Shown in pieces: positions 1-8,696 of a stretch of DNA of 33,742 bases. A program made the position numbers and the translations under genes. How positions within the stretch are numbered: position 1 is the stretch's first letter; the number at the start of each line of letters is the position of its first letter. The stretch comes from Candidatus Methanomethylophilaceae archaeon (GTDB lineage: Archaea > Thermoplasmatota > Thermoplasmata > Methanomassiliicoccales > Methanomethylophilaceae): the NCBI GenBank assembly GCA_007116915.1, contig SKHQ01000025.1, forward strand, positions 1 to 33,742, given 5' to 3'. The notes under the pieces are model-generated. The model searched no databases and was not told the origin of the DNA. It worked only from the letters and a program-made list of their open reading frames with translations.

Positions 1-11
1 ACCACCAAAAG

Positions 12-19
12 TTATTTAT
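12..19 (+). promoter_or_regulatory. TATA-like promoter of rps6e operon
   Basis: The A/T-rich element TTATTTAT lies about 40 nt before the S6e ATG at 57. A GGTG Shine-Dalgarno match at 48-51 precedes the start, so a leader of roughly 15-20 nt is expected. This is inferred from spacing only. Confidence 0.5.
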
Positions 20-56
20 TGTAAACCTCATTAAGGCGGTACCTATAGGTGTTATT

Positions 57-452
57 ATGGCTGAGTTCAAAGCTGTCATCAACGATGCGAAGGCTGGCCG
101 GTCCCACAACGTGAAAGTCTCTGGCCACCATGCCAACTCGCTAATCGGCAAGAGCATCGGAGAGGTAGTTGACGGCATCTTTGTCGGGCTTCCGGGCTAC
201 AAACTGCAGATCACCGGAGGAAGTGACAAGAGCGGTACACCCATGAGGGTGGACCTGCCCGGCAACCGCCGCAGGAAGATACTTCTTTCCGAGAGCAAGG
301 GATTCCACCCCGCCTACGGCGGAGAGAGGAGGCGAAAGGCAATTTGTGGCCGCGTGATATCCTCCGATATCGTCCAGGTAAACATGAAAGTGGACCAGTA
401 CGGATCCAAATCCATAGAGGAGAGCCTCAACCCAACTGAGGAGACTGGATGA
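57..452 (+). CDS. rps6e: 30S ribosomal protein S6e
   Basis: Structural protein of the small ribosomal subunit in archaea and eukaryotes. The 131-residue product matches the archaeal family in length and layout: an N-terminal VINDAKAGRS stretch, the GKSIGEVVDG segment near residues 32-41, GGSDKSGTPMR near 54-64 and a basic RRRK patch near 71-74. The start is preceded by a GGTG Shine-Dalgarno match. Its TGA stop overlaps the aIF2-gamma ATG as ATGA, so the two are translationally coupled. S6e next to aIF2-gamma is a conserved archaeal gene order. The identification is firm. Confidence 0.97.
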   Translation: MAEFKAVINDAKAGRSHNVKVSGHHANSLIGKSIGEVVDGIFVGLPGYKLQITGGSDKSGTPMRVDLPGNRRRKILLSESKGFHPAYGGERRRKAICGRVISSDIVQVNMKVDQYGSKSIEESLNPTEETG

Positions 453-1684
453 AGGTACCTAGGCAACCCGAGCTTAACATCGGCATGATCGGGCATGTTG
501 ACCACGGTAAGACCACTCTGACCAAGGCTCTGAGTGGCGAGTGGACCGACAGGCACTCCGAGGAGATCAAGAGAGGTATCTCCATAAGGCTCGGGTACGC
601 CGACGTCGCATTCTATCATTGCCCCTCCTGCGAGGGGGCTGCAGGGTTCAGTACCAAGGAGGAATGTCCGAACTGCGGTGGCAAGGCTGAGTTCCTGCGC
701 GCCGTTTCATTCGTTGACTCCCCTGGTCACGAGACCCTGATGGCCACAATGCTCTCCGGTGCCGCCCTCATGGACGGCGCCCTGCTTCTAGTGGCGGCCA
801 ACGAGAAGTGCCCCCAGCCGCAGACCAAGGAGCACTTGATGGCCCTCAATATCGTGGGAATCGAGAAGATAATCATCGTCCAGAACAAAGTGGACCTCGT
901 CACACGCGACGAGGCTGTGGACAACTACAGGCAGATCAAGGAGTTCGTCAAAGGCACCATCGCCGAGGACGCACCCATCATCCCGGTATCCGCCCATCAC
1001 GATGTCAACATCGACAAGTTGATCGAGGCCATTGAGACTTATATCGTGGCAGAGGTCAGCCGTGACAACGAGGCCCCCCCGCGCATGTACGTTGCCAGGT
1101 CCTTCGACATCAACAACCCCGGCATAGACCCCGAGGCCCTACGTGGCGGAGTCATCGGTGGTTCCCTGATACAAGGCCGCCTCAAGGTCGGTGACGAATT
1201 ACAGATAGATCCTGGAAGGAAGACCGAGACCGCCGGCAAGGTCAGCTATGAGACGGTTTTCACAACTGTCGAGTCGTTGTTCTCCGGTGGGAAGCTCATC
1301 GATGTCGCCAATTCCGGCGGACTCATTGCGATCGGCACCAAGCTGGATCCTTCATTGACCAAATCAGATTCATTGACTGGCCGTATGGTCGGCAAGCCCG
1401 GCACTCTACCTCCGGTGGTGCAGTCCTTCAACATGCAGGTGCATCTCCTGGAGAGGGTTGTGGGTACCGCCGCCGACCTCAAGGTCGATTCCATCAAGAC
1501 CAACGAACCCCTGATGCTCAGCATCGGTACCGCCACCACCGTCGGTGTGGTGAGCAGCGCCCGCGGAAACTCGGCCCAGGTCGCATTGAAGATACCTGTA
1601 TGCGCCGAGGCTGGGCAGAGGGTCGCCATCTCCCGCCGCATCTCGAGCAAGTGGAGATTGATAGGCTACGGCATAATAGAGTGA
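449..1684 (+). CDS. eif2g: Translation initiation factor 2 subunit gamma (aIF2-gamma)
   Basis: GTPase subunit of aIF2, which delivers initiator Met-tRNA to the small ribosomal subunit. The 411-residue product carries the G1 loop GHVDHGKT at 15-22, the switch region with KRGISIRLGY near 41-50, G3 DSPGHE near 90, G4 NKVD near 146 and a SAHH G5 segment. A zinc knuckle inserted in the G domain is seen as CPSC (about 58-61) and CPNC (about 74-77), typical of the gamma subunit and absent from SelB and EF-Tu. Domains II and III follow. It overlaps rps6e by 4 nt and is followed after 1 nt by a PIN-domain gene. Confidence 0.97.
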   Translation: MKVPRQPELNIGMIGHVDHGKTTLTKALSGEWTDRHSEEIKRGISIRLGYADVAFYHCPSCEGAAGFSTKEECPNCGGKAEFLRAVSFVDSPGHETLMATMLSGAALMDGALLLVAANEKCPQPQTKEHLMALNIVGIEKIIIVQNKVDLVTRDEAVDNYRQIKEFVKGTIAEDAPIIPVSAHHDVNIDKLIEAIETYIVAEVSRDNEAPPRMYVARSFDINNPGIDPEALRGGVIGGSLIQGRLKVGDELQIDPGRKTETAGKVSYETVFTTVESLFSGGKLIDVANSGGLIAIGTKLDPSLTKSDSLTGRMVGKPGTLPPVVQSFNMQVHLLERVVGTAADLKVDSIKTNEPLMLSIGTATTVGVVSSARGNSAQVALKIPVCAEAGQRVAISRRISSKWRLIGYGIIE

Positions 1685-1685
1685 G

Positions 1686-2042
1686 ATGCGCGCCGTCGTT
1701 CTAGACACCAATGCCCTTCTGATGCCTTTCGAGGTCAAACTCAACCTCGACTTAGAACTCAGACGTCTTCTCGGGGACACCCGCGTGGTGGTTCCCGGTC
1801 CGATGGTGGGGGAGCTGAAACGTTGCGGCGCCAAGCACTCAAGGGCCGCCATCGCCCTGGCGCGGAAATATGAGATAATCCACACCGAGAGCAGCGGCGA
1901 TGAGGCAATCATCGAATTGGCCACCAAGCTGGGGGCTTTCGTGGTCACCAACGACAAGGAGCTCCGTGCCCGTCTCCGCCTTCTAAAGATACCTTTGATA
2001 TACCTGCGGTCCGGCACCCATGCCGTGCTTGAGGAGTATTAG
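1686..2042 (+). CDS. PIN-domain protein, archaeal Fcf1/Utp24-like nuclease family
   Basis: Small PIN-fold protein of 118 residues with the expected acidic active-site scaffold: VLDTNALL with Asp7 near the N terminus, GELKR with Glu in the middle, and VVTNDKELRARL near residues 80-91. PIN proteins next to aIF2-gamma in archaea are usually assigned to rRNA processing nucleases resembling Fcf1/Utp24; the position supports that over a VapC toxin, and no antitoxin gene adjoins it. The stop is TAG and overlaps the convergent marker-8 gene by 4 nt. Exact RNA target is unknown. Confidence 0.85.
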   Translation: MRAVVLDTNALLMPFEVKLNLDLELRRLLGDTRVVVPGPMVGELKRCGAKHSRAAIALARKYEIIHTESSGDEAIIELATKLGAFVVTNDKELRARLRLLKIPLIYLRSGTHAVLEEY

Positions 2043-2851
2043 ATCAGAGGGCGTGGGATATCATCACTGTCCTTCAAGCTCGGTTTCTTACCCAATTGTC
2101 CGAGCTTTATCTCCATCAGGTTCTTGCCCGTTTCGTTGGCAGCGTATACCGGTACCTTGTCCCCTCCTTGTAGAAGAGCCATGTCCTTGGCCAGATTGCG
2201 GATGTGCAGTGAGGCGCAACCAGTGACGATGTCGCAGTTCTCGAATAGTTTCCGGGCACAATCCTCGTCAACCCCGGTGGTGTGCACCGCGAACAACATG
2301 ACATCGTCACCGTAACGTCTGCGTAGCTCAGCAGCATCGTCGCCATCGGTCAAGGTGACTCCAAGTTTTTTGAAACCCATGGATCGGGCGAGTTCGACGC
2401 CTCGAATCTGGTCGATCTCACCGGCCAGAGTCCTGTCCGCCCCGATTTTATCCACGACCTCAGGGACCACTTCAACGGACACGATACCCGATATGCGACC
2501 GCCGAGGCCCTGTATCATACGAGGATCGTCGACCACACAGGTGCCGGCTCCGTCGCTGGCTATCACCGCTGCATCCAGTAGACCCTCTCCGACCGCCAGG
2601 CATAAAAGCTCTGAGACGCCGAAACTCAGGAAATCGTCCAGGAACATCGAACGCGATGACGTGCACATCCCGAAATCGCGGATTCGGAACTCGATGTTCT
2701 CACGGATGCTCTTCTCATCCAGCTTATCTATCCCACGGTACTTTTTGAACAAGGGGCAGTAATCGATCAACGGCTCCCCCACCTCGACCACACGGCCGTC
2801 CTCGATGACGACCCGGGCCCTACCCATCGCTTCCATCACATGCCTGACCAT
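2039..2851 (-). CDS. Methanogenesis marker protein 8 (DUF2099 family)
   Basis: Member of a family found almost only in methanogens and their relatives; its biochemical role is unknown. Recognisable stretches are VMEAMGRARVVI, GEPLIDYCPLF, FRIRDFGMCT, DDFLSFGVSE, ASDGAGTCVV and FAVHTTGV. The frame is open to an ATG at 2959, but homology begins at MVRHVMEAMG, so I place the start at 2851, giving 270 residues. A TATA-like TTTATTATAC (minus strand, 2879-2888) sits about 32 nt upstream of this ATG, inside the longer frame, which supports the choice. Stop is TAA, overlapping the convergent PIN gene. It is the only methanogenesis-linked gene in the window. Confidence 0.9.
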   Translation of the reverse strand: MVRHVMEAMGRARVVIEDGRVVEVGEPLIDYCPLFKKYRGIDKLDEKSIRENIEFRIRDFGMCTSSRSMFLDDFLSFGVSELLCLAVGEGLLDAAVIASDGAGTCVVDDPRMIQGLGGRISGIVSVEVVPEVVDKIGADRTLAGEIDQIRGVELARSMGFKKLGVTLTDGDDAAELRRRYGDDVMLFAVHTTGVDEDCARKLFENCDIVTGCASLHIRNLAKDMALLQGGDKVPVYAANETGKNLMEIKLGQLGKKPSLKDSDDIPRPLI

Positions 2852-2878
2852 TCTATCGGATAGGCAACCCCTCAGTAT

Positions 2879-2888
2879 GTATAATAAA
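2879..2888 (-). promoter_or_regulatory. TATA-like promoter of methanogenesis marker 8 gene
   Basis: TTTATTATAC on the minus strand is centred about 32 nt before the ATG at 2851. It would give a short or absent leader and argues against the longer start at 2959. Confidence 0.5.
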
Positions 2889-2959
2889 CTAACTTCAGTC
2901 GGTTCATAGGACATATTCTGGAGCATTATGGGATCATCATCCATGAGCAGGAGATGCAA

Positions 2960-3949
2960 TCACCGGGAGGCTCGTCCGTTCATCTCGTCCGACCCTAACC
3001 GATCCAGGGCGGGAGTGTCTGAATAGCTCTCTTCATTCTGATTCCAGAGGCTGCCTATGTACAGCTCATAGTCCCTCGGGGACACCTTTGAGAAACCGCT
3101 GTATGGGTAATTCGTCATCTCGCCGAAGTACAACCTCCCGTTCATGGAGAAGAAGTCGACACGGACCATGTCCAATGGTTTTGCCAGTGCCTCGGCGATA
3201 GAGATCATCTCTTCCAACCCCTCTGGTCGGGGAACATGGTCCCGAGGGGGATGGTTCCAGAATACGTCTTGTCGCTCCCAGTCGCGGTTGAAAACCGTGC
3301 AGGTCTGATTGTCCCAATCATCGCACAACCCATGGTGGACGTGGATCATGACACAACGTCCGTTAATCATATGGAGTTTGTAATCTACCGGCAGCCGTCC
3401 TTCCTCATCCCTTATCAGGGGCTCGATGAGAACCTTCCGGGGAATGTTGAGGTATCCCCATTCGTGTTTGAAGCATGCATAGGGGATCTTCAGTTGCTTG
3501 GTGAAATTGCGGATCACCGCTCCCCTGTCGATGACTTGGTCATTCGTGACTATCAGGTTCGCACCGGAACGGTGGTTTGTTTTGATGACGTATTCATCTG
3601 GTAATTCATCGAAAGGTATTGTTCGCGGGTCATCGGTAACATGCAGGTGGGGGATGCATATCTCATCCGCCTTCTCTTGACCGATTATGTCCGTTATGTA
3701 CTCCCGTACCCGGTATTTGTCGGCGACCACGGTTAACAATGGGTTCCGGTCTTTGACCTTCTTGAAGTTGACCTTCTCATTGAAGCTGGTAGGGTGTTTC
3801 AAGTTGAGTCTGTAACCCGTCCTTCTTTTGAACCGGATCCTAAGTATCGGGTAGCCGAGCGACCTCTCGAGTAGGTTGAAGCAGGGCCCGCCTATCGCGT
3901 TGAACGCCCAAGTGTTGGAAAACCATTCCGAAAAACGATTCTTGGTCAT
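2960..3949 (-). CDS. TupA-like ATP-grasp protein (amidoligase/glycoconjugate family)
   Basis: The 329-residue product resembles the TupA-like ATP-grasp family, named after the Bacillus teichuronopeptide ligase and common in surface-polysaccharide clusters. Typical stretches are NLKHPTSFNEKVNFKK near 48-63, LPDEYVIKTNHRSGANLIV near 116-134 (nucleotide-binding lysine region), LIEPLIRDEEGRLPVDYKLHMINGRC near 174-199 and the metal-binding end MVRVDFFSMNGRLYFGEMTNYPYSGF near 260-285. It probably joins an amino acid or similar group to a glycan or peptide, but the substrate is unknown. No glycosyltransferase lies nearby, which is unusual. The next gene on the same strand, marker 8, seems to have its own promoter. 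Confidence 0.8.
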   Translation of the reverse strand: MTKNRFSEWFSNTWAFNAIGGPCFNLLERSLGYPILRIRFKRRTGYRLNLKHPTSFNEKVNFKKVKDRNPLLTVVADKYRVREYITDIIGQEKADEICIPHLHVTDDPRTIPFDELPDEYVIKTNHRSGANLIVTNDQVIDRGAVIRNFTKQLKIPYACFKHEWGYLNIPRKVLIEPLIRDEEGRLPVDYKLHMINGRCVMIHVHHGLCDDWDNQTCTVFNRDWERQDVFWNHPPRDHVPRPEGLEEMISIAEALAKPLDMVRVDFFSMNGRLYFGEMTNYPYSGFSKVSPRDYELYIGSLWNQNEESYSDTPALDRLGSDEMNGRASR

Positions 3950-4113
3950 AGTCCGCCCAGCTTCATGTCATTAGGGTATTACCACTTATTCAATCCTTCT
4001 GTAGGCAGTCGCGGGATTATGCAGTCTGAACTCCAATCAAATCCATTTCCCATGATTCCCGGAATCTAAGAATGGAATAAAGTAAAGGGCGACACATATC
4101 CGATAATGAATAC

Positions 4114-4833
4114 ATGCTGCATCGCCGACTAGACAATCACCTCGTTGCCGAGAACCTCGCAGCCTCTCGTTCCAAGGCCGCACATCTCATTCGTACCGGT
4201 GCGGTGAGAGTCAACGGCAAGGTGGTGGGTAAACTATCCTACAGCGTCAAACCCGGTGATGTGGTGGAGCTGGAGCCTTTTCTATACGTCGGCCGAGGAG
4301 GGTACAAACTCCAAGCCGCCTTGGATGCTTTCCGCATTGATTGCAAAGGCCTCAACGTTTTGGACGTCGGGTGCTCCGAAGGAGGGTTCACTGACTGCCT
4401 TCTGCGCAACGGAGCCAGTACTGTGACGGCGGTAGATATTGCCGTTGATGTGATCAACACCACGCTCCGCGATGATTCCAGAGTCACGTTCAAAGGAGGA
4501 ATCGATGCCACCGATTCTGAAAAACTGGCTAGCGCTTTGAACGATGAAAAGTTTCCTCTTATCGTGATGGATGTCACCGGGGAGCTCTTGGAGGAGTTAT
4601 TGGATTCTACGGCGCCGCGGTTGCAAGAGGAAGGAGTGATGATAGCCCTATTGAAGCCACAATACGAGGAGGGAAGGGAGTTTGTGGCGGAAGAAACTGG
4701 TTTAGAGGTGCTCCAGAGGGCCCTCGGACTGCGTCGGGGGGGCCTACTGCCCATGGACTGGACGGAATCTCCGATAAGGGGCGGAAGTAAGAACCGCGGC
4801 AACCGGGAATTCCTTCTGATGTTCACCCATTGA
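4114..4833 (+). CDS. tlyA: TlyA family S4-domain rRNA 2'-O-methyltransferase
   Basis: The 239-residue protein joins an N-terminal S4 RNA-binding domain (about 1-60, with RLDNHLVAENLAASRSKA and VRVNGKVV) to an FtsJ-like SAM-dependent methyltransferase domain (from about 65). The SAM loop LDVGCSEGGFTDCLL is near residues 83-97, MDVTGELL near 153-160, and KPQYEEGRE near 190-198. Bacterial TlyA methylates rRNA riboses and some members act as hemolysins; rRNA methylation is the safer reading here. The S4-FtsJ fusion is chiefly bacterial, so transfer is possible. Start chosen at the first ATG of the open frame; it has no strong ribosome site. Confidence 0.9.
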   Translation: MLHRRLDNHLVAENLAASRSKAAHLIRTGAVRVNGKVVGKLSYSVKPGDVVELEPFLYVGRGGYKLQAALDAFRIDCKGLNVLDVGCSEGGFTDCLLRNGASTVTAVDIAVDVINTTLRDDSRVTFKGGIDATDSEKLASALNDEKFPLIVMDVTGELLEELLDSTAPRLQEEGVMIALLKPQYEEGREFVAEETGLEVLQRALGLRRGGLLPMDWTESPIRGGSKNRGNREFLLMFTH

Positions 4834-4902
4834 TGCCAACATGTTTTTACCGTATTCAAACGATACAAGTCAAACCTTGTCTGGAACTCGCGGTGGTTAC
4901 GA

Positions 4903-5559
4903 ATGAATGAGAAATACCTATCAGCCCTGAGGAAGGTAGCACTTCTAGGAGGGATGCATAACTACATAGCCATATCCTCGCGTGAGCTGGGCGAGGCGTT
5001 GGACATGAGCCAGCAATCAGCATCCAAACGCATATTGGAGCTTCTGGAAGACGGACTGATCGAGCGGGACCTCGGTGCAAGGCGGCAGCGCATCAGACTC
5101 ACCGACAAAGGGGTCGAGGACCTGCGCAAGGAGTACGTCGAATACCGCCGCATCTTCGAACTGACCGACCACGTCATACTGCACGGCACCATCTCCACCG
5201 GTTTGGGGGAGGGAGGGTACTACATCTGTCAGAGCCAGTACCTCGAACAGTTCATAATTCATTTGGATTTCAAACCCTACGAGGGGACACTCAACATCAA
5301 GCTCGACAAGGAGGACGTGGGCAAACTCCAGATAATCAAGGACAGCCCCGGCCACCTGATCAAAGGCTTCTCCCGGGAAGGTAGGACATTCGGCGATGTC
5401 ACTGCCTACAAGGCCAAGATACGCAACATCGATTGTGCCGTGGTCATACCGGACCGTTCCCACTACGATGATGTCATCGAAGTGGTTTGCCAGTACCATC
5501 TCCGCCGCACCCTCAGCATCTCCGACGGGGATCGCGTAGAGGTCCGTGTGGAGATCTAA
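4903..5559 (+). CDS. ribK: CTP-dependent riboflavin kinase with N-terminal HTH domain
   Basis: Makes FMN from riboflavin using CTP, the archaeal route. The first 80 or so residues form a winged helix (SSRELGEALDMSQQSASKRILELLEDGLIERDLG) followed by ITLTDKG-like RIRLTDKGVEDL. Residues about 90-218 are the RibK domain, with GTISTGLGEGGYY, FKPYEGTLNIKL, LIKGFSREGRTFGDVTAYKAKI and CAVVIPDRSHY. Length of 218 fits the HTH-fused form known from archaea, in which the HTH may let the enzyme act as a regulator. The TAA stop overlaps purQ, read in the other direction, by 4 nt. Confidence 0.93.
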   Translation: MNEKYLSALRKVALLGGMHNYIAISSRELGEALDMSQQSASKRILELLEDGLIERDLGARRQRIRLTDKGVEDLRKEYVEYRRIFELTDHVILHGTISTGLGEGGYYICQSQYLEQFIIHLDFKPYEGTLNIKLDKEDVGKLQIIKDSPGHLIKGFSREGRTFGDVTAYKAKIRNIDCAVVIPDRSHYDDVIEVVCQYHLRRTLSISDGDRVEVRVEI

Positions 5560-6365
5560 GGGCTGAGGCTTTCTACCATAGAGCGGAATACTGCCAGGCC
5601 ATCGCCCTCTTTCTTGTGGCGGCGGGTCCAGTCCGGAGCAGTGTAAGCATCCAGGGCCCTCTCGGGGTGGGGCATCAGGCCCAACACGTTTCCGGCGGGG
5701 TTGCATATACCGGCGATGTCAGATGCCGAACCGTTGGGGTTCCAGGGGTAGCCAGCGGACCTACCGTCCGGGCTGACATAGCGGAACACCACTTGGTCAT
5801 TGTCCTCCAGACGGTCGACGAAACGACGGTCGGCGCTCATCAGCTTTCCCTCCGCATGGGCGCTGGGGAACATTACCGTCCTGCCTCTTCCGATCTTCTT
5901 GGTGAAAATGCACTTGCCGCGGCTTTCGTTGCGCAGATACGTCGGCCGGCACTCGAAACGGCCGGAGTCATTGGTGAACAGCGCTGCGGTGGGGACGTCA
6001 CTGATGCCATCAGTAGCGGGTAGGAGTCCAAGTTCGACCAATATCTGGAACCCGTTGCAGATTCCGATAACCGGCTTCTCGGCCACCACGAAATCCTTTA
6101 TCTCCTTTCCGAGAGCACTCTTCGCCCGAGCAGCGAATATAGCTCCGGCGCGGACATAGTCCCCAGCAGAGAATCCGCCCGGGAATGCCAGGGCGTCGTA
6201 GTCTTCCAGACTTCGGCGTGCCGAAGCGGCGCCATGTCCGGTCAGCTGGTTTAGATGGACCATCTCCGGGCTGCAGCCCACCGCTGCGAAGGCGCGGTGG
6301 GTCTCCTCCTCACAGTTCGTGCCCTCTATGCGCAGAACGCATACCTTGATTTCCTCTGGTCTCAT
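5556..6365 (-). CDS. purQ: Phosphoribosylformylglycinamidine synthase, glutaminase subunit PurQ
   Basis: Glutaminase of the three-part FGAM synthase, feeding ammonia to PurL in de novo purine synthesis. It is a class I amidotransferase with nucleophile Cys103 in GICNGFQ and the His-Glu pair in MPHPER (about 231-236). The frame is open to 6485, but the start at 6365 is preferred: a GGGGTGA Shine-Dalgarno match lies 5 nt upstream, it falls 5 nt after the purL stop, and the 269-residue length fits archaeal PurQ. The stop is TAG, overlapping convergent ribK by 4 nt. Last gene of purS-purL-purQ. Confidence 0.95.
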   Translation of the reverse strand: MRPEEIKVCVLRIEGTNCEEETHRAFAAVGCSPEMVHLNQLTGHGAASARRSLEDYDALAFPGGFSAGDYVRAGAIFAARAKSALGKEIKDFVVAEKPVIGICNGFQILVELGLLPATDGISDVPTAALFTNDSGRFECRPTYLRNESRGKCIFTKKIGRGRTVMFPSAHAEGKLMSADRRFVDRLEDNDQVVFRYVSPDGRSAGYPWNPNGSASDIAGICNPAGNVLGLMPHPERALDAYTAPDWTRRHKKEGDGLAVFRSMVESLSP

Positions 6366-6370
6366 CCTTT

Positions 6371-8692
6371 TCACCCCATTATTTTCCATATGGGCTCGTT
6401 CCAGGCCTTCTTCAGCTTGTCCAGCGCCATGTCTATGCCGCCGCCGTGTATCATAAGCGAAGGACCCCCCGCCACTCCGACCCATTGTGCATGGGCGCCC
6501 ATGAGGGCGATCCAGTCCTCCTCATGATCCGATGAGACTTCTACGATCCAACGTCCGTTGCTCTCCGAGAACAGCATATCAGACGGTTCCAGGTCGCCAA
6601 GGCCTTTTAGTTGAATGCTGGCCCCCATCGAGCCGCCTATGCACATCTCGGCCAATGCCACCGCCAATCCTCCATCGGAGCAGTCGTGGCAACTTTTCAC
6701 CATGCCCTTGGACATGGCTTTGAGCATGAGGTCCATTTTATCCTTCAAGGCTTCCAGGTCCACGGAGGGAACCTCGCCGCCCTCACCGCCGTAGAGGCGA
6801 TAGAGGAGCGAACCGCCCATCTCACGCAGGGTCTTTCCCACCACGTATATGGAATTACCCGCCTCCTTAAGGTCGGAAGTGACGCATTTCCTCACGTCTT
6901 CTACGATGCCGACGCCCATTATCATCGGAGTGGGCAGAGCTCCGCCCTTCGGGCTCTCATTGTAAAGACTAACGTTACCGGATGGTATCGGCAGCTCCAG
7001 GAATGCGGCCGCCTCTCCTAGGCCGCGAACGGCCTCCCGGAACTGTCCCAGTCGGTCGGGCTTCTCGGGGTTGCCGAAGTTGAGGCAGTCCGTCAGTGAA
7101 TGGGGTCTCGCACCCACTGCCACCAGGTTACGGCAGGTCTCGTCGACTGCCGACATACCGCCCCGGTAAGGGTCAAGGGATGTGAACCAAGGGTTGCAGC
7201 CGACGGCTGTGGCCAATCCTCTCCAACTGTCGTGAAGGGGTCTGAGGACGGCAGCGTCACCAGGGCCGGTGTCGTTGGACTCTCCCACCAGGGGTCTGAG
7301 GACGGTGGCAGCACGCACGTCATGGTCGTACTGCCTTATTGCCCACTCCTTAGACGCCACGTTGGGGTCGGAGAGCAGCCCTAGCAAGACCTTCTCATTG
7401 GCAGGCAGGTTAGGGACAACCTCTCCCGCCTCTCCCTGTGGCATCATGATCTCATAAGGCCGGCAGTACTCAGGCCCGCCGGTAAGGAATTGGAGATCCA
7501 TCTCGAATATCTTCTCGTCGCCCCACATGATGGTGGTGCGCTTCTCCGCCACCGTGGTAGCCACCACGGTTGCCAGCACATCCCAGGTCCGGAACACGTC
7601 GAGTATCGCTTCGACCTTGTCCTCAGTGGTGGCCAGCATCATCCTCTCTTGGGACTCTGACACCCATATCTCCCACGGGGCCAGGCCCTCCTCCTTGAGG
7701 GGCACACGGTCAAGATGCATCACCGCGCCGCAGTCCGCGTCCAAGGCCATTTCGCCCACGACACAGCTGAGGCCCCCGCCTCCGAGGTCCTTCATACCGG
7801 TTATCAGTCCGAGGCGGTTGACCTCCAGACAGGCATGTATCAAAGGCTCCTTGGTGATGGGATCCCCTAACTGCACCGACCCCCGAGATTCTTCTTCGGA
7901 GGTCTCCTTCAGCTCGACAGAGGCGAAGGTGACGCCGTGAATGCCGTCACGTCCGGTCCGTCCGCCGCAGAGGATCAACACCTCTCCCGCACCGCCCACG
8001 AAATTGTTGCAAATCTCGGACCTCTTGACGATTCCCAAGCAGCCGACGTTCACGAGACAGTTGCCGGTGTAGCGGTCATCGAAGAAGAAAGCACCGCTAA
8101 CGGTGGGCACACCGACGCGGTTGCCGTAGTCACGGATACCGGAGACCACGCCATCCATCAGATAGCGGGGATGTTTAGCACCCGGAGGAAGGGGCGCATC
8201 GGAGTCTATCGGTCCGAAGCAGAGAGGATCGACGAGGGCGATGGGTTGTGCGCCCATGCACACCACGTCCCGTAGAATGCCACCTATCCCGGTGGCTGCT
8301 CCGCCGTATGGTTCGATGGCGGAGGGATGGTTATGGCTCTCCAGACGGAGGGCGTAAGCGTAATCGTCATTAAAGGCCATCACTCCCGCGTCGCCCCGGG
8401 CCAGGACGTCGGGGTGGTCAATGGCGAAGACGAACTCTTTCAGATGGACCCGCGAGCTCTTGTAACAACAGTGTTCGCTCCATGCCTGGCCAATGGATTG
8501 GAGTTCAATATCGGTCGGGGAGCGTCCCTCATTGGCGAAGTACTCTCTGACGGTCTTCATCTCGTCGAGTGACAGGCTCAGGCCCATCTCCCGCGACATC
8601 TCCATAAGCTGTTCATCACTGGCTGCATGGATGTCAACCTCCACTACGGGAGGGTCCTGCAGCTTCCGGGTCATCAGGCTGTCCAATGCCAT
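6371..8692 (-). CDS. purL: Phosphoribosylformylglycinamidine synthase subunit PurL
   Basis: Synthetase subunit that converts FGAR to FGAM with ATP and ammonia from PurQ. At 773 residues it is the small PurL used with separate PurS and PurQ. Visible signatures are SIGQAWSEHCCYKSSR near 66-81, RLESHNHPSAIEPYGGAATGIGGILRD near 115-141, TGMKDLGGGGLSCVV near 297-311, a second-half FGNPEKPD segment, and KSCHDCSDGGLAVALAEM near 675-692. The purS stop lies 4 nt before its ATG and purQ follows after 5 nt, so the three are one operon. The stop is TGA. Confidence 0.97.
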   Translation of the reverse strand: MALDSLMTRKLQDPPVVEVDIHAASDEQLMEMSREMGLSLSLDEMKTVREYFANEGRSPTDIELQSIGQAWSEHCCYKSSRVHLKEFVFAIDHPDVLARGDAGVMAFNDDYAYALRLESHNHPSAIEPYGGAATGIGGILRDVVCMGAQPIALVDPLCFGPIDSDAPLPPGAKHPRYLMDGVVSGIRDYGNRVGVPTVSGAFFFDDRYTGNCLVNVGCLGIVKRSEICNNFVGGAGEVLILCGGRTGRDGIHGVTFASVELKETSEEESRGSVQLGDPITKEPLIHACLEVNRLGLITGMKDLGGGGLSCVVGEMALDADCGAVMHLDRVPLKEEGLAPWEIWVSESQERMMLATTEDKVEAILDVFRTWDVLATVVATTVAEKRTTIMWGDEKIFEMDLQFLTGGPEYCRPYEIMMPQGEAGEVVPNLPANEKVLLGLLSDPNVASKEWAIRQYDHDVRAATVLRPLVGESNDTGPGDAAVLRPLHDSWRGLATAVGCNPWFTSLDPYRGGMSAVDETCRNLVAVGARPHSLTDCLNFGNPEKPDRLGQFREAVRGLGEAAAFLELPIPSGNVSLYNESPKGGALPTPMIMGVGIVEDVRKCVTSDLKEAGNSIYVVGKTLREMGGSLLYRLYGGEGGEVPSVDLEALKDKMDLMLKAMSKGMVKSCHDCSDGGLAVALAEMCIGGSMGASIQLKGLGDLEPSDMLFSESNGRWIVEVSSDHEEDWIALMGAHAQWVGVAGGPSLMIHGGGIDMALDKLKKAWNEPIWKIMG

Positions 8693-8696
8693 TTTA

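Noticed and set aside
1406..2017. 203-codon minus-strand open frame
   Set aside because: It covers the end of aIF2-gamma and the PIN gene on the other strand and lacks a plausible product.
5487..6023. 178-codon plus-strand open frame
   Set aside because: Overlaps the end of ribK in another frame and is antisense to purQ; no product features.
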